Positions 9,201-20,262 are shown, numbered from the stretch's first letter. The stretch: DNA of 64,000 bases from Phaeosaccion multiseriatum (GCA_965112735.1 OZ218951.1:3596001-3660000), one strand, 5' to 3'. The notes: a model not told the origin generated them from the letters alone. Made by a program: numbers and translations.

Positions 9201-12133
9201 AAAGAAGAAGCGCCGAGTCAACTGATCGATCGCACAGCGAGCAGACAGGCGGGGGTGTGGACAAGAGGGATGTAGAGGAGATAAAAGCACTAGCAGCAGC
9301 TAACACATGGCGCGTGGGCGAGGCGAGCAACACACCAACACACCCCCACTATACCCAACACAGCAAACATACCTGGTCATCGAGCTCGTCGATGCTCTCG
9401 GTGTTGAGGTTCACCTCGTCGTTGGATCCGTCCACATAGTTGGTGACCAGCACCGGCACGGGGTACAGCGTGCCCGACGCAGAGTCATACAAGTAGGGGT
9501 CGTATAGGTACTGAGCGTGTGTGTGCACAAGAGACAGACAAACAGAGTGAGAAAGGGCCATTGCCCGACTGCTAGCGCACACGCACTCACCTGCTCCTGC
9601 CCCAGGAGGGTGGCCAGATCGCAGGTAAACGTCTCCTGCCAGCTGTAACCGAACTGGAGCCAGCGCGTGCTCCGAGAAGAGCCTCCTCCCGCCCCCGTCA
9701 GGGGGGCCTCCATCCCACAGTAGTACGGCTGCGACGCGACGCGAGGAGAGTAAGAGGCTGAGGCGTGAGAGGTCCCGTCCGACTGTCCGCAGAGCATTGA
9801 TGGAGCCCCCGTTTCAGCTTACTACCCCCCTACTTCCCCTCCTTTTCTACCCGTTTCAGCTTACTACCCCTTAGTACCCCTTAGTACCCCTTCCTAACCC
9901 TCACTACCCGCTACTAACCATGGTGTCGAGGTCCACGAGGCCCATCCATGTCCCATTGAGGGCGTACTTTGCCAGCTTGAACTGAAGCTCCGTGGAGAAG
10001 CTCACAGACATCTCAAGGGCTGCGCGCATTGCACGAGAAAAAAGCGTACAGGCGGAGGTCGTGATGACATGAGGTCGGCCAGTCAGTCAGTTCGTCAGTC
10101 AGTTCGTCAGTCAGTCAGTCAGTCAGTCAGTCAGTCAGTCAGTCAGTCAGTTAGTTAGTCAGTCAGCCAGTCAGTCAGTCGGTCAGTCAGTCGGTCAGTC
10201 AGTCAGTCAGTCAGTCAGTCAGTCAGTCAGTCAGTCAGTCAGTCAGTCGGCCAGTCAGTCAATCGGTCAGTCAGTCGGTTAGTCGGTCAGTCAGTCAGTC
10301 AGTCAGTCAGTCAATCAGTTCAGTCAGTCAGTCAGTCAGTCAGTCAGTCAATCAATCGATCAATCAGTCGGTCAGTCAAGTCGGTCAGTCAGTCACTCAC
10401 TCAGTCTGTCCGTCAGTCATTCAGTCAGTCAGTCAATTAGTCAGTCAATCGGTCAGTCACTTAGTCAGTCAATCGGTCGATCAGTCGAGTCGGTGAGTCA
10501 ATCAGTCAGTCGGTCAGTCAGTCAGTCAGTCAGTCAGTCACCTGTGGTGGTCCGGACGCCCGTGGCGTCATCGGCATAGTAGAGCCAGGGCATGGTCTGC
10601 GCCCACCCGTCAGTGCTGTGAGACGTGGCCACTCTGTTGTCCGCGATTGTCGCAAAGAGGTCACACACCTCCGAGTCTGGGCTGTACTGCTGCAGTACGC
10701 ACAGGTTGGCGAGCGTTTGACAAGCCGTCAAGCTCGACGCTCTGGTGGGGAGGAGACAAGACCCACACAATAGTGCTTTGCGGTGAGAAGAACTCGATGT
10801 GCTGCAAGGTAAACTGCCATCCCAAGAAAAGCAAAGAGGCCCCCCTCCCTCCCCTCTGCTCACCCTGTGTAGGAGTAGCAGTCGGCCGCAGCTCCTGCGT
10901 AGAGATGCTCGAACATGAGCGACTCCACCCTCTCTTCGCTGGTGGCGCTCCCCGTGGCGCTCTCCAGGAGGGACTTGTAGTCGACAACTTTGGCAGCACT
11001 CTCCGGCCACGCTGAAACGGCGCTGAGACTCGTCGTGGACACACACCTGGGGGCAGGCAGGACAAAGGGGGGGCGCGTGTGTTGTGTGTTCAGAGCCCTC
11101 TGCGGTCACGGTCCCCCGCTGCGGCTCCTGCCAGTGCGGCTGATATGTACCTGGTGGGCCCCAGGCTGTCGACCCCAGTGATAGTGTACCCTGTCTCGCA
11201 TGAGCAGGCGCCCGACGAGTCGAAGGCCATGTTCTCGTCCGGGCAGGACTGGCAGGTGTACAGATCCGCAGCGTAGTCCACGCCTGGGGGAGAGAGTCCA
11301 TTGGAAGGAGGGAGTCAAATCAGATCCTTCAGCTCATTGGCAGTCCAGCTCATCTGCCAAGGACTCGGCGGGTGCGTGATACATATCGTTTCCACACGCA
11401 CCTGCTTCCGATGCGGCAGACTGGAACACAAAGGTCCCATCGGCGCAGGTTGAGCAGTCCTTCTGCGACAGATACGCCCCTCCCGCATCCACCTCCTGCA
11501 GCACTTGCAAAAAGCTCCCATCTGCACAGCACAGACAAAGAAAGGGGGGTCCAGGTAGTCGGCACCAGGACTAGGGACTAGCTTTGGTGTTTCTGAAAGG
11601 CCTCTGACGGACCTGTGGGGCAGGCACAGTCGCCTGTGCTCGTATCTAACCCGTTGGTGCTACTCCCGCAGCTCACACAGGAGCTCGAGTCCGAGTAGGA
11701 AGAGTTGGAGCTCGTCATGCACGACACACACGTGAAGCCCACGCAGCTTCCCGCTTGCAAAGAAGCAGATGAGCACACCTGAGGCTCGCTCTCGTACCCT
11801 GGCGAGCACTTGCAGGACAGCGCGTTGGAATCGCCATCCATGTAGTCGGGGTTAGGCACTTTGTTGAGGTTGTTGCCACTTCCATCACTGTCGTCGTCGC
11901 AGGCTTCGCATTCCAGAGAGCTGAGCGACCACGGCACGCGGTACAGGCAGGGCAGCACGTGAGTTGACACTCGGAAGAATACGTGTACGTGCTGAGCTCA
12001 CTCACCTGATATCCAAGTACTCGTTATTGCTGAAGCTACACGATGGAACTGCCATGATGTCGTATGTCACCGCGTAAACCACGCGGAACTGACCGCAAAA
12101 GAGGCAGATCACTGCCGCCAGAGAGCCAAGCAT
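6224..12133 (-). CDS. TMEM67: Meckelin (TMEM67) homologue
   Basis: A multi-exon gene (about 17 exons, about 1,000-1,100 residues) is read from the ATG at 12133. It begins with a signal peptide (MLGSLAAVICLFCGQFRVVYA). A Cys-rich extracellular region follows with repeated CxxC units such as CVSCGSSTNGLDTSTGDCAC and GACSCETGYTITG. Next are a conserved beta-rich segment (TCQTLANLCVLQQYSPDSEVC, PWLYYADDATG), then KIYPPLLTMTYVDV, then several membrane helices with the family landmarks VDLFFIDWEKSQ and VTNEWQKLATQR, and the C-terminus LDERFLL before the stop at 6224-6226. Order and landmarks match meckelin from end to end. In animals meckelin sits at the ciliary transition zone and also acts in ER-associated degradation of surfactant protein. 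The gene appears complete, with no internal stop in the exons I joined. One intron (10020-10541) is almost pure TCAG repeat. Confidence 0.9.
10078..10540. repeat. (TCAG)n tetranucleotide array inside a meckelin intron
   Basis: About 460 bases are an imperfect array of the tetranucleotide TCAG (CTGA on the other strand), with scattered TCGG, TTAG and TCAA variants. It fills nearly the whole 522-nt intron 10020-10541 of the minus-strand meckelin gene. The array begins directly at the 5' splice site, whose own GTGACTGACTGA is in repeat phase. Confidence 0.95.
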
Positions 12134-12655
12134 GATCAACTGGTCGATCACCTCTACCTCCCTCAATCCTTCCCTCCTCGCTCCCCCTTAGGGTCCCTCT
12201 TCCTCTCCTCCTTCATTCCTATGCTTGTTTCTTCGGTACATACTGCTTCTTCTCTACTTCTACTGCTGTCTCGAGCTTCTGGTGCCCTGATGAACAAAGA
12301 TCAAATCCCATTTCCAACCGCCCCTGTGAGTTTCAATTGAATGGGGAAATCGAGCTCCTCGATATGAAAGGAGAAAAGAGCCCATTGATTTGGGGGTCTA
12401 ACGAAACTGAAAGTGAGACTTGCTGCTCTTGCCTGGCCCTTTCCAGCGGTAAGAGGAGCGTCACATCGGGGAAATCCTATCCCTAGATCGACGCTGAAGA
12501 GAGAAAGAGAGGACAATGATACATGAATGAGTTAGCTAAGTATCGGGCTACTCCCAACAGAACCATCGAAAGCACCTCCCCCCCCCCACTGCTTGCAACC
12601 ATCTGGAACGCAAAAAGAGGTACATGGGCAGTGGCCCCACAGTAACCTCTAACTG
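12134..12655. other. Intergenic region upstream of meckelin
   Basis: These 522 bases separate the meckelin start from the 3' end of the next gene on the same strand. They include a pyrimidine-rich stretch (about 12160-12270) that may be part of the meckelin promoter. No gene or repeat is supported. Confidence 0.5.
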
Positions 12656-15399
12656 TTATTGTCTGAAACTGTTGAAGAGCGAGTTTGACACGCTTCCGCT
12701 GCCCTCAAGGAAGCTGGTGGTCTCCATGGGAATAAACGTGAGGTAGCAGGTGAGGATGGCGAGCAACACGGCCATCTGCCGCCCGGCACTCACGGGCTCG
12801 CCCTCATTCTGCACCGCCACCAGCTCGCCCCGAAAGAAGAAGAAGAGCGCGGCGCACCCCACGGAGAGGATGGGGTTGGTGCCGAAAAGCACTTGATACA
12901 GGCAGAACAGGCTGCTGAAGGGGAGGGCAAAGAAGAGGTCCGAGAACAGACCCAGCGACACCCTGCACGCGTTTGCTCCATCGTTCCTGCCGAAGGGGAT
13001 CAAGGACAGTACATTGGCGAAAACGCCAAACACCCCAGCCACCGCGGCGGGGTGCAGAGGCACGGCAGCTGCCAGATCCGCCACCCCAACATTGGCCTCG
13101 GGTAGAAAGACGTTGACGGTTCCACCCAGCAGCTGGCTGGACGCAAGTATCTCAGGCGCCAGGCGGGGGAAGTCTGCGAGCGTCTGCGGCGAGGCAGAGG
13201 CAGTCAACACGAGGCCGCCGAGGAAGCATGCTGTCGATGCCACCAGGCCGACGAGGGGCCCCGCCAGGGAAAAGTCAATGAGCGCGTTGTTGTCCTTTGG
13301 GTAGCCTGCGGGCTCGACAATGGAGGGCACCAGACCAATGGTGGGTACCCCCATGGCTCTCGGGAGTTGGACGGGCATGCCCTGCACAGCCGCCACAGAG
13401 AGATGCGCTGCGTCGTGCAGGAGTTGCAGCCCCACAATAAGGCCAGACAGCTGCAGCACCTTGCCAATATCGTTGCTGTTCAGCGCCTGGAAGGAATCGT
13501 TGAGGCTGTACGAGTTCAATGCCGCTGCGTACGACGTGCACAGGCCTAAAAAAGCGAGGGCTAAGGTCGCCGGTCGGCCCCCCGGTGCACTGCGGGGCCG
13601 TACCTCTCTGGGAACAACGGCGATGGCTTGCCCCTGCGCCTTGTCCATAATGCCCTGTATCACATCAGGCACACTCCCTTCCACATCCATTTGTCCAGAC
13701 TCAATCGCCTCCGTCTCCACGTCCATGGTTGCGCTAAACACGGCAAGGTCATTTACCAGGAAAAGCTGCAGCTGCTTCGACAAGCCCGTCTGCTCCAGCT
13801 TCTCCGTCACCTTGCCCCAATTGCGCGCCAGAGTCTTGTCCTTTTGAAAGTCTCCTCGCACGAGGGCAATGTCGCACTTCAAGGCCTTGAGACTCACCGC
13901 TCCGGGGAAGAGGTCTCCCACCAACACCTCCTCCTTGAGCCGCGCCAACGAGTTCTCTGGAAAGCCTGGGGTGCCTCTCGAGCCGCTGCTATCGGCGTCC
14001 GGCAACAGCAAGCCGGCGAAGACCTTAGCGGCGGTGGCGTCTTGGGCCAGCTCCATGAATTCGTCGACGCCCTTCTCCGCCGGCATGTCTTGGAGGAAGT
14101 TGTCGTCCGCCAACACCTCCGCCGTCGCCTTGTTCTGATCCGCCATGCTCAGCTCCAGCCAGGAGAGAGACACGATGAGGGCCATGTCCTTCAGCACCTC
14201 TTCGTCCAGCTCCCACCGCGATGGGTCCATGTCGTCAATCATCACCCCCTCCCCCCGCCCCTCCTCCTCCTCCTCCTGCCTGGCCATGGCTCTCCGTTGC
14301 CACCGCCAGTACGCACTGCCAAGGAGCTCCGCCTGCAGCACGCGGTACTTGGACTTGTCGAGCTCTGGCCGGAGACGCAGTAGGTCCTGGAAGCGCTGCT
14401 TGAAAAAGGAGCGCATCGCAATCTCGCGGTAGACTTTCCCTGCCATACCCGGGCCTAGAGCCTTCTCAAAGTCCGATGTCACGGCCTGGTACTTGAAACT
14501 GGCCTTGTTCTCAAACAGCGACACGTGCGAGAGAAGCACCGCTCTCTGCTCCTCCTTCTTCTTCTTTCCTCCTTTCGAGGAGGAATCTTCCTTCGTATCA
14601 GCCATCAGCCGGCGGAGCTTCTCCTCTCCTCGACCCCCTCCCCTGAACAGTACCCCATTGTCATCTTGTTGGACCTTTAGCAGCAACTTTTCGAATGTCT
14701 TCACGGCTCGCTTCTGCTGGTCCTTCGGTAAGCCTTCTGCCTCTGCGAACATTTCGAGCTGCTCCCGGACGGACCTGCCGCTGGACATGACGCGAACCGA
14801 GTCGGCCGTCCCGTCCATCAGCTCCACGGCCATCCTGTCCATGAGCTTCATCGCGTCCTCGGGCTCCGTCGCCTCCCCTTTCCCGCCGGCCACTGTTTCC
14901 CTCCACTGCGTCACGTTCACCTGGTCCGCCAGGCGCGCGGCATCGAGTGGCATGGCCGCCATTTTCGCTACATCAGGGTGCACCGCGGCTCGTCCTGCCT
15001 CGCGCTTCTTCAGCAGATTCTCCTTCTTCGCCTGGTCTCGAAGGAGCCTTTCCTGCGTACCAAAAGGGCGACCAGACGACGATTCCGAACGGCAACGAGA
15101 GGAGAGTGAGTCAGTGAGCACAAGTTGACGACAGCAACGACTGACTGACACACCTTCTCTAAGAGCACCCTCGCCTGCTCGTTCTCGAGTTTCATCCGCT
15201 CAGCCTCCAGCATGATTCCTTCTGCCCGCGAGCGCAGAGCTGCCGCAGACACCTCCCCATCTCCAAGCCCAACCTGACGTCCAACTGTTTGCAGCCTGCT
15301 TGCCCACTCTTCGTCCGCTGCTGCTCCTGCTTCATCATCGCTCTCAGCGCCATCTTCAGTCCCGTCTATTACAAGGCTAACTCTGCCGCGCCCATTCAG

Positions 15400-15432
<33 letters not shown>

Positions 15433-15618
15433 AGGCTGCTGCTGAGGCTGCTGCTTCCCCTGTCGCTGCAGCGATGAGAAGGACGGAGCTGTGCTTGCTG
15501 ACGGGGCTCGCTCATGATTGATTCTCCTTCGCGGCGCCAGACCCTGCGTCACGAAAGCGGACACTTGCTCAAAGTGGAGCAGCAGCAGCACCAACACCAC
15601 TGCCACCAAGTGGTTCAT
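12656..15618 (-). CDS. Plastid-targeted EGY-like S2P membrane protein, altered catalytic motifs
   Basis: Two exons (15154-15618 and 12656-15052) encode about 953 residues. The N-terminus is a signal peptide (MNHLVAVVLVLLLLHFEQ) ending VSA-F, the ASAF-type site of stramenopile plastid precursors, followed by a Gln- and Ser-rich transit region. A long charged helical region fills the middle. The C-terminal 300 residues are a multi-helix membrane domain with the hallmarks of EGY site-2-protease homologues: LIDFSLAGPLVGL (compare FDIAxAGP) and the motif pair around LLHDAAHLSVAA (13403-13417) and SLIPFGRNDGAN. Canonical EGY1/EGY2 have HExxH and NPDG; here they read HDAAH and RNDG. In plants EGY proteins act in chloroplast development and thylakoid membranes, and EGY3 lacks the protease motif. 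I infer a plastid membrane protein that is weakly active or inactive as a protease. A 10-Gln run lies in the presequence region. Confidence 0.85.
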
Positions 15619-15683
15619 TTTAGACTGAAAGCTTTATGTGTTCATAGCTTCTCTGCGGCCTAAAGGGCAGGGCAGGCCCGGGG

Positions 15684-15720
15684 CCCTTGTATGTCAATTA
15701 ACCGCCCTGGATGTCAGTAG
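15684..15720 (+). repeat. Left terminal inverted repeat (37 bp)
   Basis: This is an exact reverse complement of 18372-18408. Identity stops abruptly at both ends, marking the borders of the foldback-like element. Confidence 0.85.
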
Positions 15721-16734
15721 AAGATCAGTAGAATCAACATTTTGAGTGGGCTCAGGAAAAGAGGTATTACGCACGCTACAGAGCACCACAGGCGAAGCGC
15801 TTCGGGAGATCTGAGGCAAAGACCGTATTCTAGATGTTGAGCAGCTTAAAGTCTGATTGTTGCGTCTGTATAGAGCGATTTAGGAGGTGAAATGTGCTGC
15901 TATGGTGACGAGATCTTTGCCCCTGAACAAGGGAGAAAGAGAGAGGCGTAGCTCACACAAGAGGTGATAATCTTCGGGCTGAATACGGATTATGTAGTCA
16001 AATAGCCGATGTGAAGCTGGGAGCGCGGTCTTAGGAGATAGTGGGCTAACATGTGGAGCTGAAATGTCCGTTGCTTTGGCGGGAATTTGGGCCTCAAACA
16101 AGGGGGGAGTGGGGGAAGAGCGTGTGCGAGCAAGAGCCCATGAGGGAGGAATGGCTTTGAGCAGACTGCGACCCACATATGGAAGTCGACGTTGAGCAGC
16201 TCAGAGTGCGATTGCAGGTGCTGTGGAGCAGAAGGGGTGAGGCGAGATGGAAACACTTATGGCAGCAGTTTTCACCTCAAAAATGGTGAGGAGAGGGAGG
16301 AGCGTGTGCGACCAGCAGACCACGAGATATGAAACCCTTGAGAAGACTTGAGGGACACATAGTCTGCTGAGTGCTGGGCAGCTCGAAGTGTCCTTTCAGG
16401 AGCTACAGAGTGAGGGAGAGAATTTACAAGTGTGAAGGGCCCCTTTTCGTCGTCATCCTGACCCTCGATCGAGGGGGAAGAGAGGGTATGACGATAGATA
16501 TGGGCCAGATACAACGCGAGGCTATACCTCATGACCATGCGCCGATTTGGTACTCTTTACATGCTTTCCTTGGAGAGGATGCGATTTACAACGCTATCTA
16601 TGTGTATATTCGTCATTTTAACCTAATTTCACGGATGGGCAGCTCCAACTGTACACACATTGCCCCTCCTCCCCTTATCGGTGCTGCTACAGCTACTACT
16701 ACTATAGATGCTGCACGAGGCTCCGTCTTACCTG

Positions 16735-17230
16735 CGAAATCCGTCTCGGTAGCCCGCCAAGCCCTCCTCTGGCAGCTCCTAACCCCCCTGCCACGGCCTC
16801 CACCCCACTTTCTCTGCATACAGGGCGGTCAGCGACTTGAGTATGGCCTTGCGGCTCATCGTCCTGTCGCCCCTGAGTCACAATCGCTTTTCGACCATGT
16901 GCCACGACGAACACCACCACCCACAGCCACAGCACGCTACCCCCCCCCCTTTCTCCGGCTCAGCTCCCATGGCCGCCTCGGCAGCCGATGGCGCGTCCAG
17001 CTGCTGCTTGATTGAGCTTCTCTCACTCGTGGCTGGTAGGCTTCAATACGAGCACGCTCATCCGCAGTAGCCAGGAGGAGCTGCAGCTGATCGTGCAGAA
17101 ACGGCGTCCCCCGGGGTGGACGACGAGGCGGATAAGCTTGACTTCTATCTGGACGCCTGCTTCTCTTCCCCCCGCTCGTCTGGCCACTGCCGCTCGTGAA
17201 CCCCTTGCTCCTTACCTTCTCGCTCCCTGA
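16735..17230 (-). pseudogene. Coding-like fragments in the centre of the foldback-like element
   Basis: The core between the two repeat arms contains short minus-strand segments that look like exons: PFLHDQLQLLLATADERARI followed by a good donor (GTGAGAG) near 17030, and MSRKAILKSLTALYAEKVGW starting at 16859. Frames are interrupted between them and no family is recognisable. A plausible reading is a captured host-gene fragment carried by the element; chance frames are the alternative. Confidence 0.3.
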
Positions 17231-18371
17231 AGAGAGGCAGGATGGTAGCCGCAGTCGTTCTCCTGCCCCGGTAATGACCCTCGTGATGACCTAACCGAAG
17301 GGGCCAAAATTAGGGAGGTGGACACGAGGTGATTTCCCATGTCTGGTTAAGCTCGCTGAAGCTGAAAGTTGGACATCTGACAACTCACACACTAGATGCC
17401 ACAACATACCTTGTGTCGCCCTTGACTCTGCCGGGAAGGTTCCTTCCCTTTCCTCTCCACCCTCATACTTCGCCACCTGTGCAGTGACCTCGGGAGAAGA
17501 TGTCGAAGTCCCCCCGATAGCCCCACCACCCACGTCCCGCAATAACAGGGGGCAGGGGAGTTAGTATTACGCCCCTTAAGCAAGACCGATGCTCTGACAG
17601 GGCGTGGGATCGGCTGCTCATGACCTCACAAAAAGGACCCTTCAAAGGCAAAAGAGAGAAGAGCACACGTATGCGATTGTGCACATGGGATTATGACCTT
17701 TGAAGCTAAAACTTGGTCACAAGCCAGGCTATATATGAGTGATGTTAATCCCTCTTGCCCCGCTCGTAACTGCCAGGCGAAGCCTTCCATCTCACGCCCT
17801 CTCCCCCTCTCGTGTGCCCTCACCTTTTCGGCCACCTCGGGTGACGACCTGCCATAGACCTCTTGCCCCCCGCCCATGGACAGCAGCGGTACGGGGGTCA
17901 TCAGACGTGTCCTGCGGACGAGATGACGCCCTCATGGGCCCTGAAAATCGGTAGAATAGAGCAGTGTCCACGTCTCAGAGACATCCAACTGTGAAGGTGG
18001 AGTACCCTAACTTCAGGGGCAAAAGTGCCGACGAGCTGGAGGCGGAAGAGCATGCGACGCATATGAAAAGTTTCGCATACTCCTGGAGAAGAGATCCTAT
18101 CTTGCCCACGGCTGATCTCTATGGGTATACCCCCCTCCGTCCTCTCTCTCTCTCGAAACCAAGGTTGGCGAAAAACGCACCTTTGCCGCTCACTCGCTAG
18201 TTCTTGCCACAAAGCTGCTGTGAGCACGCTCTCAGCTGCCTAATCCCGAGTTCAGTGTGTTTTCCTCAAGCTTGCGCAAGCGCTTCGTCTGGGATAGTCC
18301 TTGTATCTAGTATTCATCTCCTCCCTCACGCGCCCCAGCCGATGAAAAAAAATTGACTAAAAATTTCGGTC

Positions 18372-18408
18372 CTACTGACATCCAGGGCGGTTAATTGACA
18401 TACAAGGG
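18372..18408 (-). repeat. Right terminal inverted repeat (37 bp)
   Basis: This is the inverted, exact partner of 15684-15720. The sequence outside (AGGAGAGTATTT) differs from the left flank. Confidence 0.85.
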
Positions 18409-18700
18409 AGGAGAGTATTTATTGACTTAATAGACATCACCTAAGAAACTGAAAGTGCCCCGGAGCGGGGCCGCGTGGGGGGCCAAGTGCGCGTTGCTGC
18501 TTGGCGTTGGCCCCCTTCTTCTCCCCCCCGCCTCCTGCTCTCTTACCCTCACGCCTGAGCCCCCGGAAGCAAATGAGAGATCAAATGTATTTTAATGAAG
18601 AAGAACACAATCAAAACTGCACCGAGGCCTGTAGCTTGCTCGTTCGCTCGCTCCCCCTGGTCACTCACTCACTCACTCACTCACTCACTCACTCACTCAC
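18409..18700. repeat. Intergenic stretch ending in a (TCAC)n microsatellite
   Basis: No gene is supported between the foldback-like element and the next coding region. From about 18659 the sequence is a TCAC/ACTC tetranucleotide run. The run abuts and includes the stop codon of the minus-strand gene at 18701. Confidence 0.7.
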
Positions 18701-20262
18701 TCACTGGATTTGCTGCATGTGACATACAATCCCTACTCCGCCCTGCTCCTCCTCGATCCTTGCCGCTCCCCGCAGATGGTCAATGACGCCCAAGCCCCAC
18801 CGCTCCATGGACTGCTCCTGTCCAGACAGGGGGATGGCCGGCCCTCTGGACAGGGTCTCCAGCAGCCCGTCTACGTTGCCCACACAGTTTTTTGGGTTTG
18901 GAGGGAGGAGGGAATTGTGAATTGTGGAAAGGGGTTCATTTTCACGCAACACCCAAAGAGAGGAGGGGAGGGGAGGGGGGGATTTGTTAGAAGAATATAC
19001 AGGATAGCAGCAGGGAAGTAAGGCATGAACCGACAAACGAAAAACACTTCTACGCCTTCTCACGTCGCGCTTCACCGAACCTCAGGAAGCACTCCCCCTC
19101 CCCAGCTTCAAGAGAGGGCTGTCAAGGACGAGAAAGCGGAAACTCAAACAGAGACGGAGCTCTCCCCTCTGCTGCCCTCCCATTCTCCCAACTATGCCAA
19201 AGACGGCGTGAGGGGTGGCGACCCCCTCCTGCCGATCCAGCAGGGACAGACGCTGGACTCTCAAATCAATGAACTAATCACCGAACCAACGCGCTAAACA
19301 GAGAAGCGAAGCACAGCAACCCGCCACGCACCGTCACTGGGGGGCATGTGTGGGTTGAAGAACTGCTCCAGGTGGGCGGCGTGCGTCTTGAAACCGTCGC
19401 ACTGCCTCAGCAGCTTCTCCCGCTGGGCAAGGATCTCCATCTGAGGCAAGGGGGGTGGGTGGGTGGGTGGGTGGGTGAAGTATGTCAATGGGTGGGCGGG
19501 TCGGTGGGTTGGGGTGGGGCAGAAGGGTAGGTGGGTTTGAGTGGGGCAGAGGATATCGAACAAAAGCGTGGCTCGAAAATCTCCCTCGGCGCCCCCACCC
19601 CGCCCATATCCCTGCACCCAGTCCCTGCAGCCCTGCCTGCCCTGCCCCTACACCTCTACCCAATCCCTGCTGCCGTGCCTGCCGTACCCTGCCCTACCCA
19701 TACACCTCTGCCCTGCCCTGCCCATACACCTCTACTCTGCCCTGCCCATACACCTTCTCCTCTACCCTACCCTGCCCATACACCTCTACCCTGCCCTGCC
19801 CATACACCTCTGCCCTGCCCTGCCCATACACCTCTACTCTGCCCTGCCCATACACCTTCTCCTCTACCCTACCCTGCCCCTACACCTCTACCCTGCCCTG
19901 CCCATACACCTCTACCCTGCCCTGCCCTGCCCTGCCCTCCCCATACACCTCTACCCTGCTGCGCCCGCCCGCCTGCCCTCAGCCCCGCGTGTCTACACCG
20001 CTGACCTTGTCTGGCGGCTCCATACCAAGCCTTGACACGTCGATTAGGGCCTTCGCCGTCTCCTCCACTAGAAGGGCGAGTCGTTCCTAAAATAGGGGGG
20101 GGGGGGAAGAGCGTTTCCAATCATGACATTCCAATAACGAGTGTGATTGCCGTGAGCGAACTGAGCCAAAAGTGGCCGGCGACGAGAGAGAGACACAAAG
20201 AGAGCAGGGACTCATACCTGTAGCGGGCTGCATCTACCGCTTCTGCTACTCCTTCTCCTCAT
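18701..20262 (-). CDS. Small coiled-coil protein, unknown family
   Basis: At least three consistent exons are joined by GT-AG introns: ERLALLVEETAKALIDVSRL ending PPDK (about 20087-20010), MEILAQREKLLRQCDGFKTH ending MPPSD (about 19440-19330), and the terminal exon DGLLETLSRGPAIPLSGQEQ ending MQQIQ and a stop at 18701-18703. All are helical and charged. The presumed first exon, with ATG at 20262 and ending SPLQ, is weakly supported, so the true start may lie further upstream. The protein would be about 130 residues. I do not recognise it; small subunits of tethering, augmin or kinetochore complexes have this look. The intron at about 19445-20005 carries a minisatellite. Confidence 0.5.
19440..19990. 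repeat. GGGT run and CCCTGCC minisatellite in an intron
   Basis: Positions 19450-19555 are GGGT/GGTG-rich and could form G-quadruplexes on the plus strand. Positions 19620-19960 are a minisatellite of about 25-30 bp units (CCTCTACCCTGCCCTGCCCA type followed by TACAC) with a higher-order pattern of about 125 bp seen twice. Both lie in an intron of the minus-strand coiled-coil gene. Confidence 0.8.

Larger units (their letters stand above)
15684..18408. mobile_element. Foldback-like element with 37-bp terminal inverted repeats
   Basis: The 37 bases at 15684-15720 (beginning CCCTTGTATGTCAATTAACC) are repeated exactly, inverted, at 18372-18408. Between them the left part (about 15835-16560) is built of degenerate tandem units of about 180 bp (starts near 15838, 16018, 16197 and 16373). 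They share blocks such as GAGCAGCTCAGAGTG and CTCAAACAAGGGG. The right part (about 17280-18230) carries related blocks in inverse orientation, for example TTCAGGGGCAAAAGTG against TTCAGGGGCAAAGATC on the left complement. This long, decayed, mirror-image architecture resembles a foldback (FB-type) DNA transposon. I see no transposase frame, so it would be non-autonomous. A target-site duplication is not obvious. Confidence 0.65.

Noticed and set aside
10078-10540. Possible telomere-like or centromeric satellite
   Set aside because: The TCAG unit is not a known telomere repeat, and the array lies cleanly between two meckelin exons with correct splice sites.
12893-14432. Several plus-strand frames of 100-250 codons
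   Set aside because: They are all opposite the single long EGY exon, whose membrane domain is recognisable.
17290-17910. Minus-strand frames beginning MRDVGGGAIGGTS and MTPVPLLSMGGGQEV
   Set aside because: They fall in the right arm of the foldback-like element and reflect its repeated units, not a gene.
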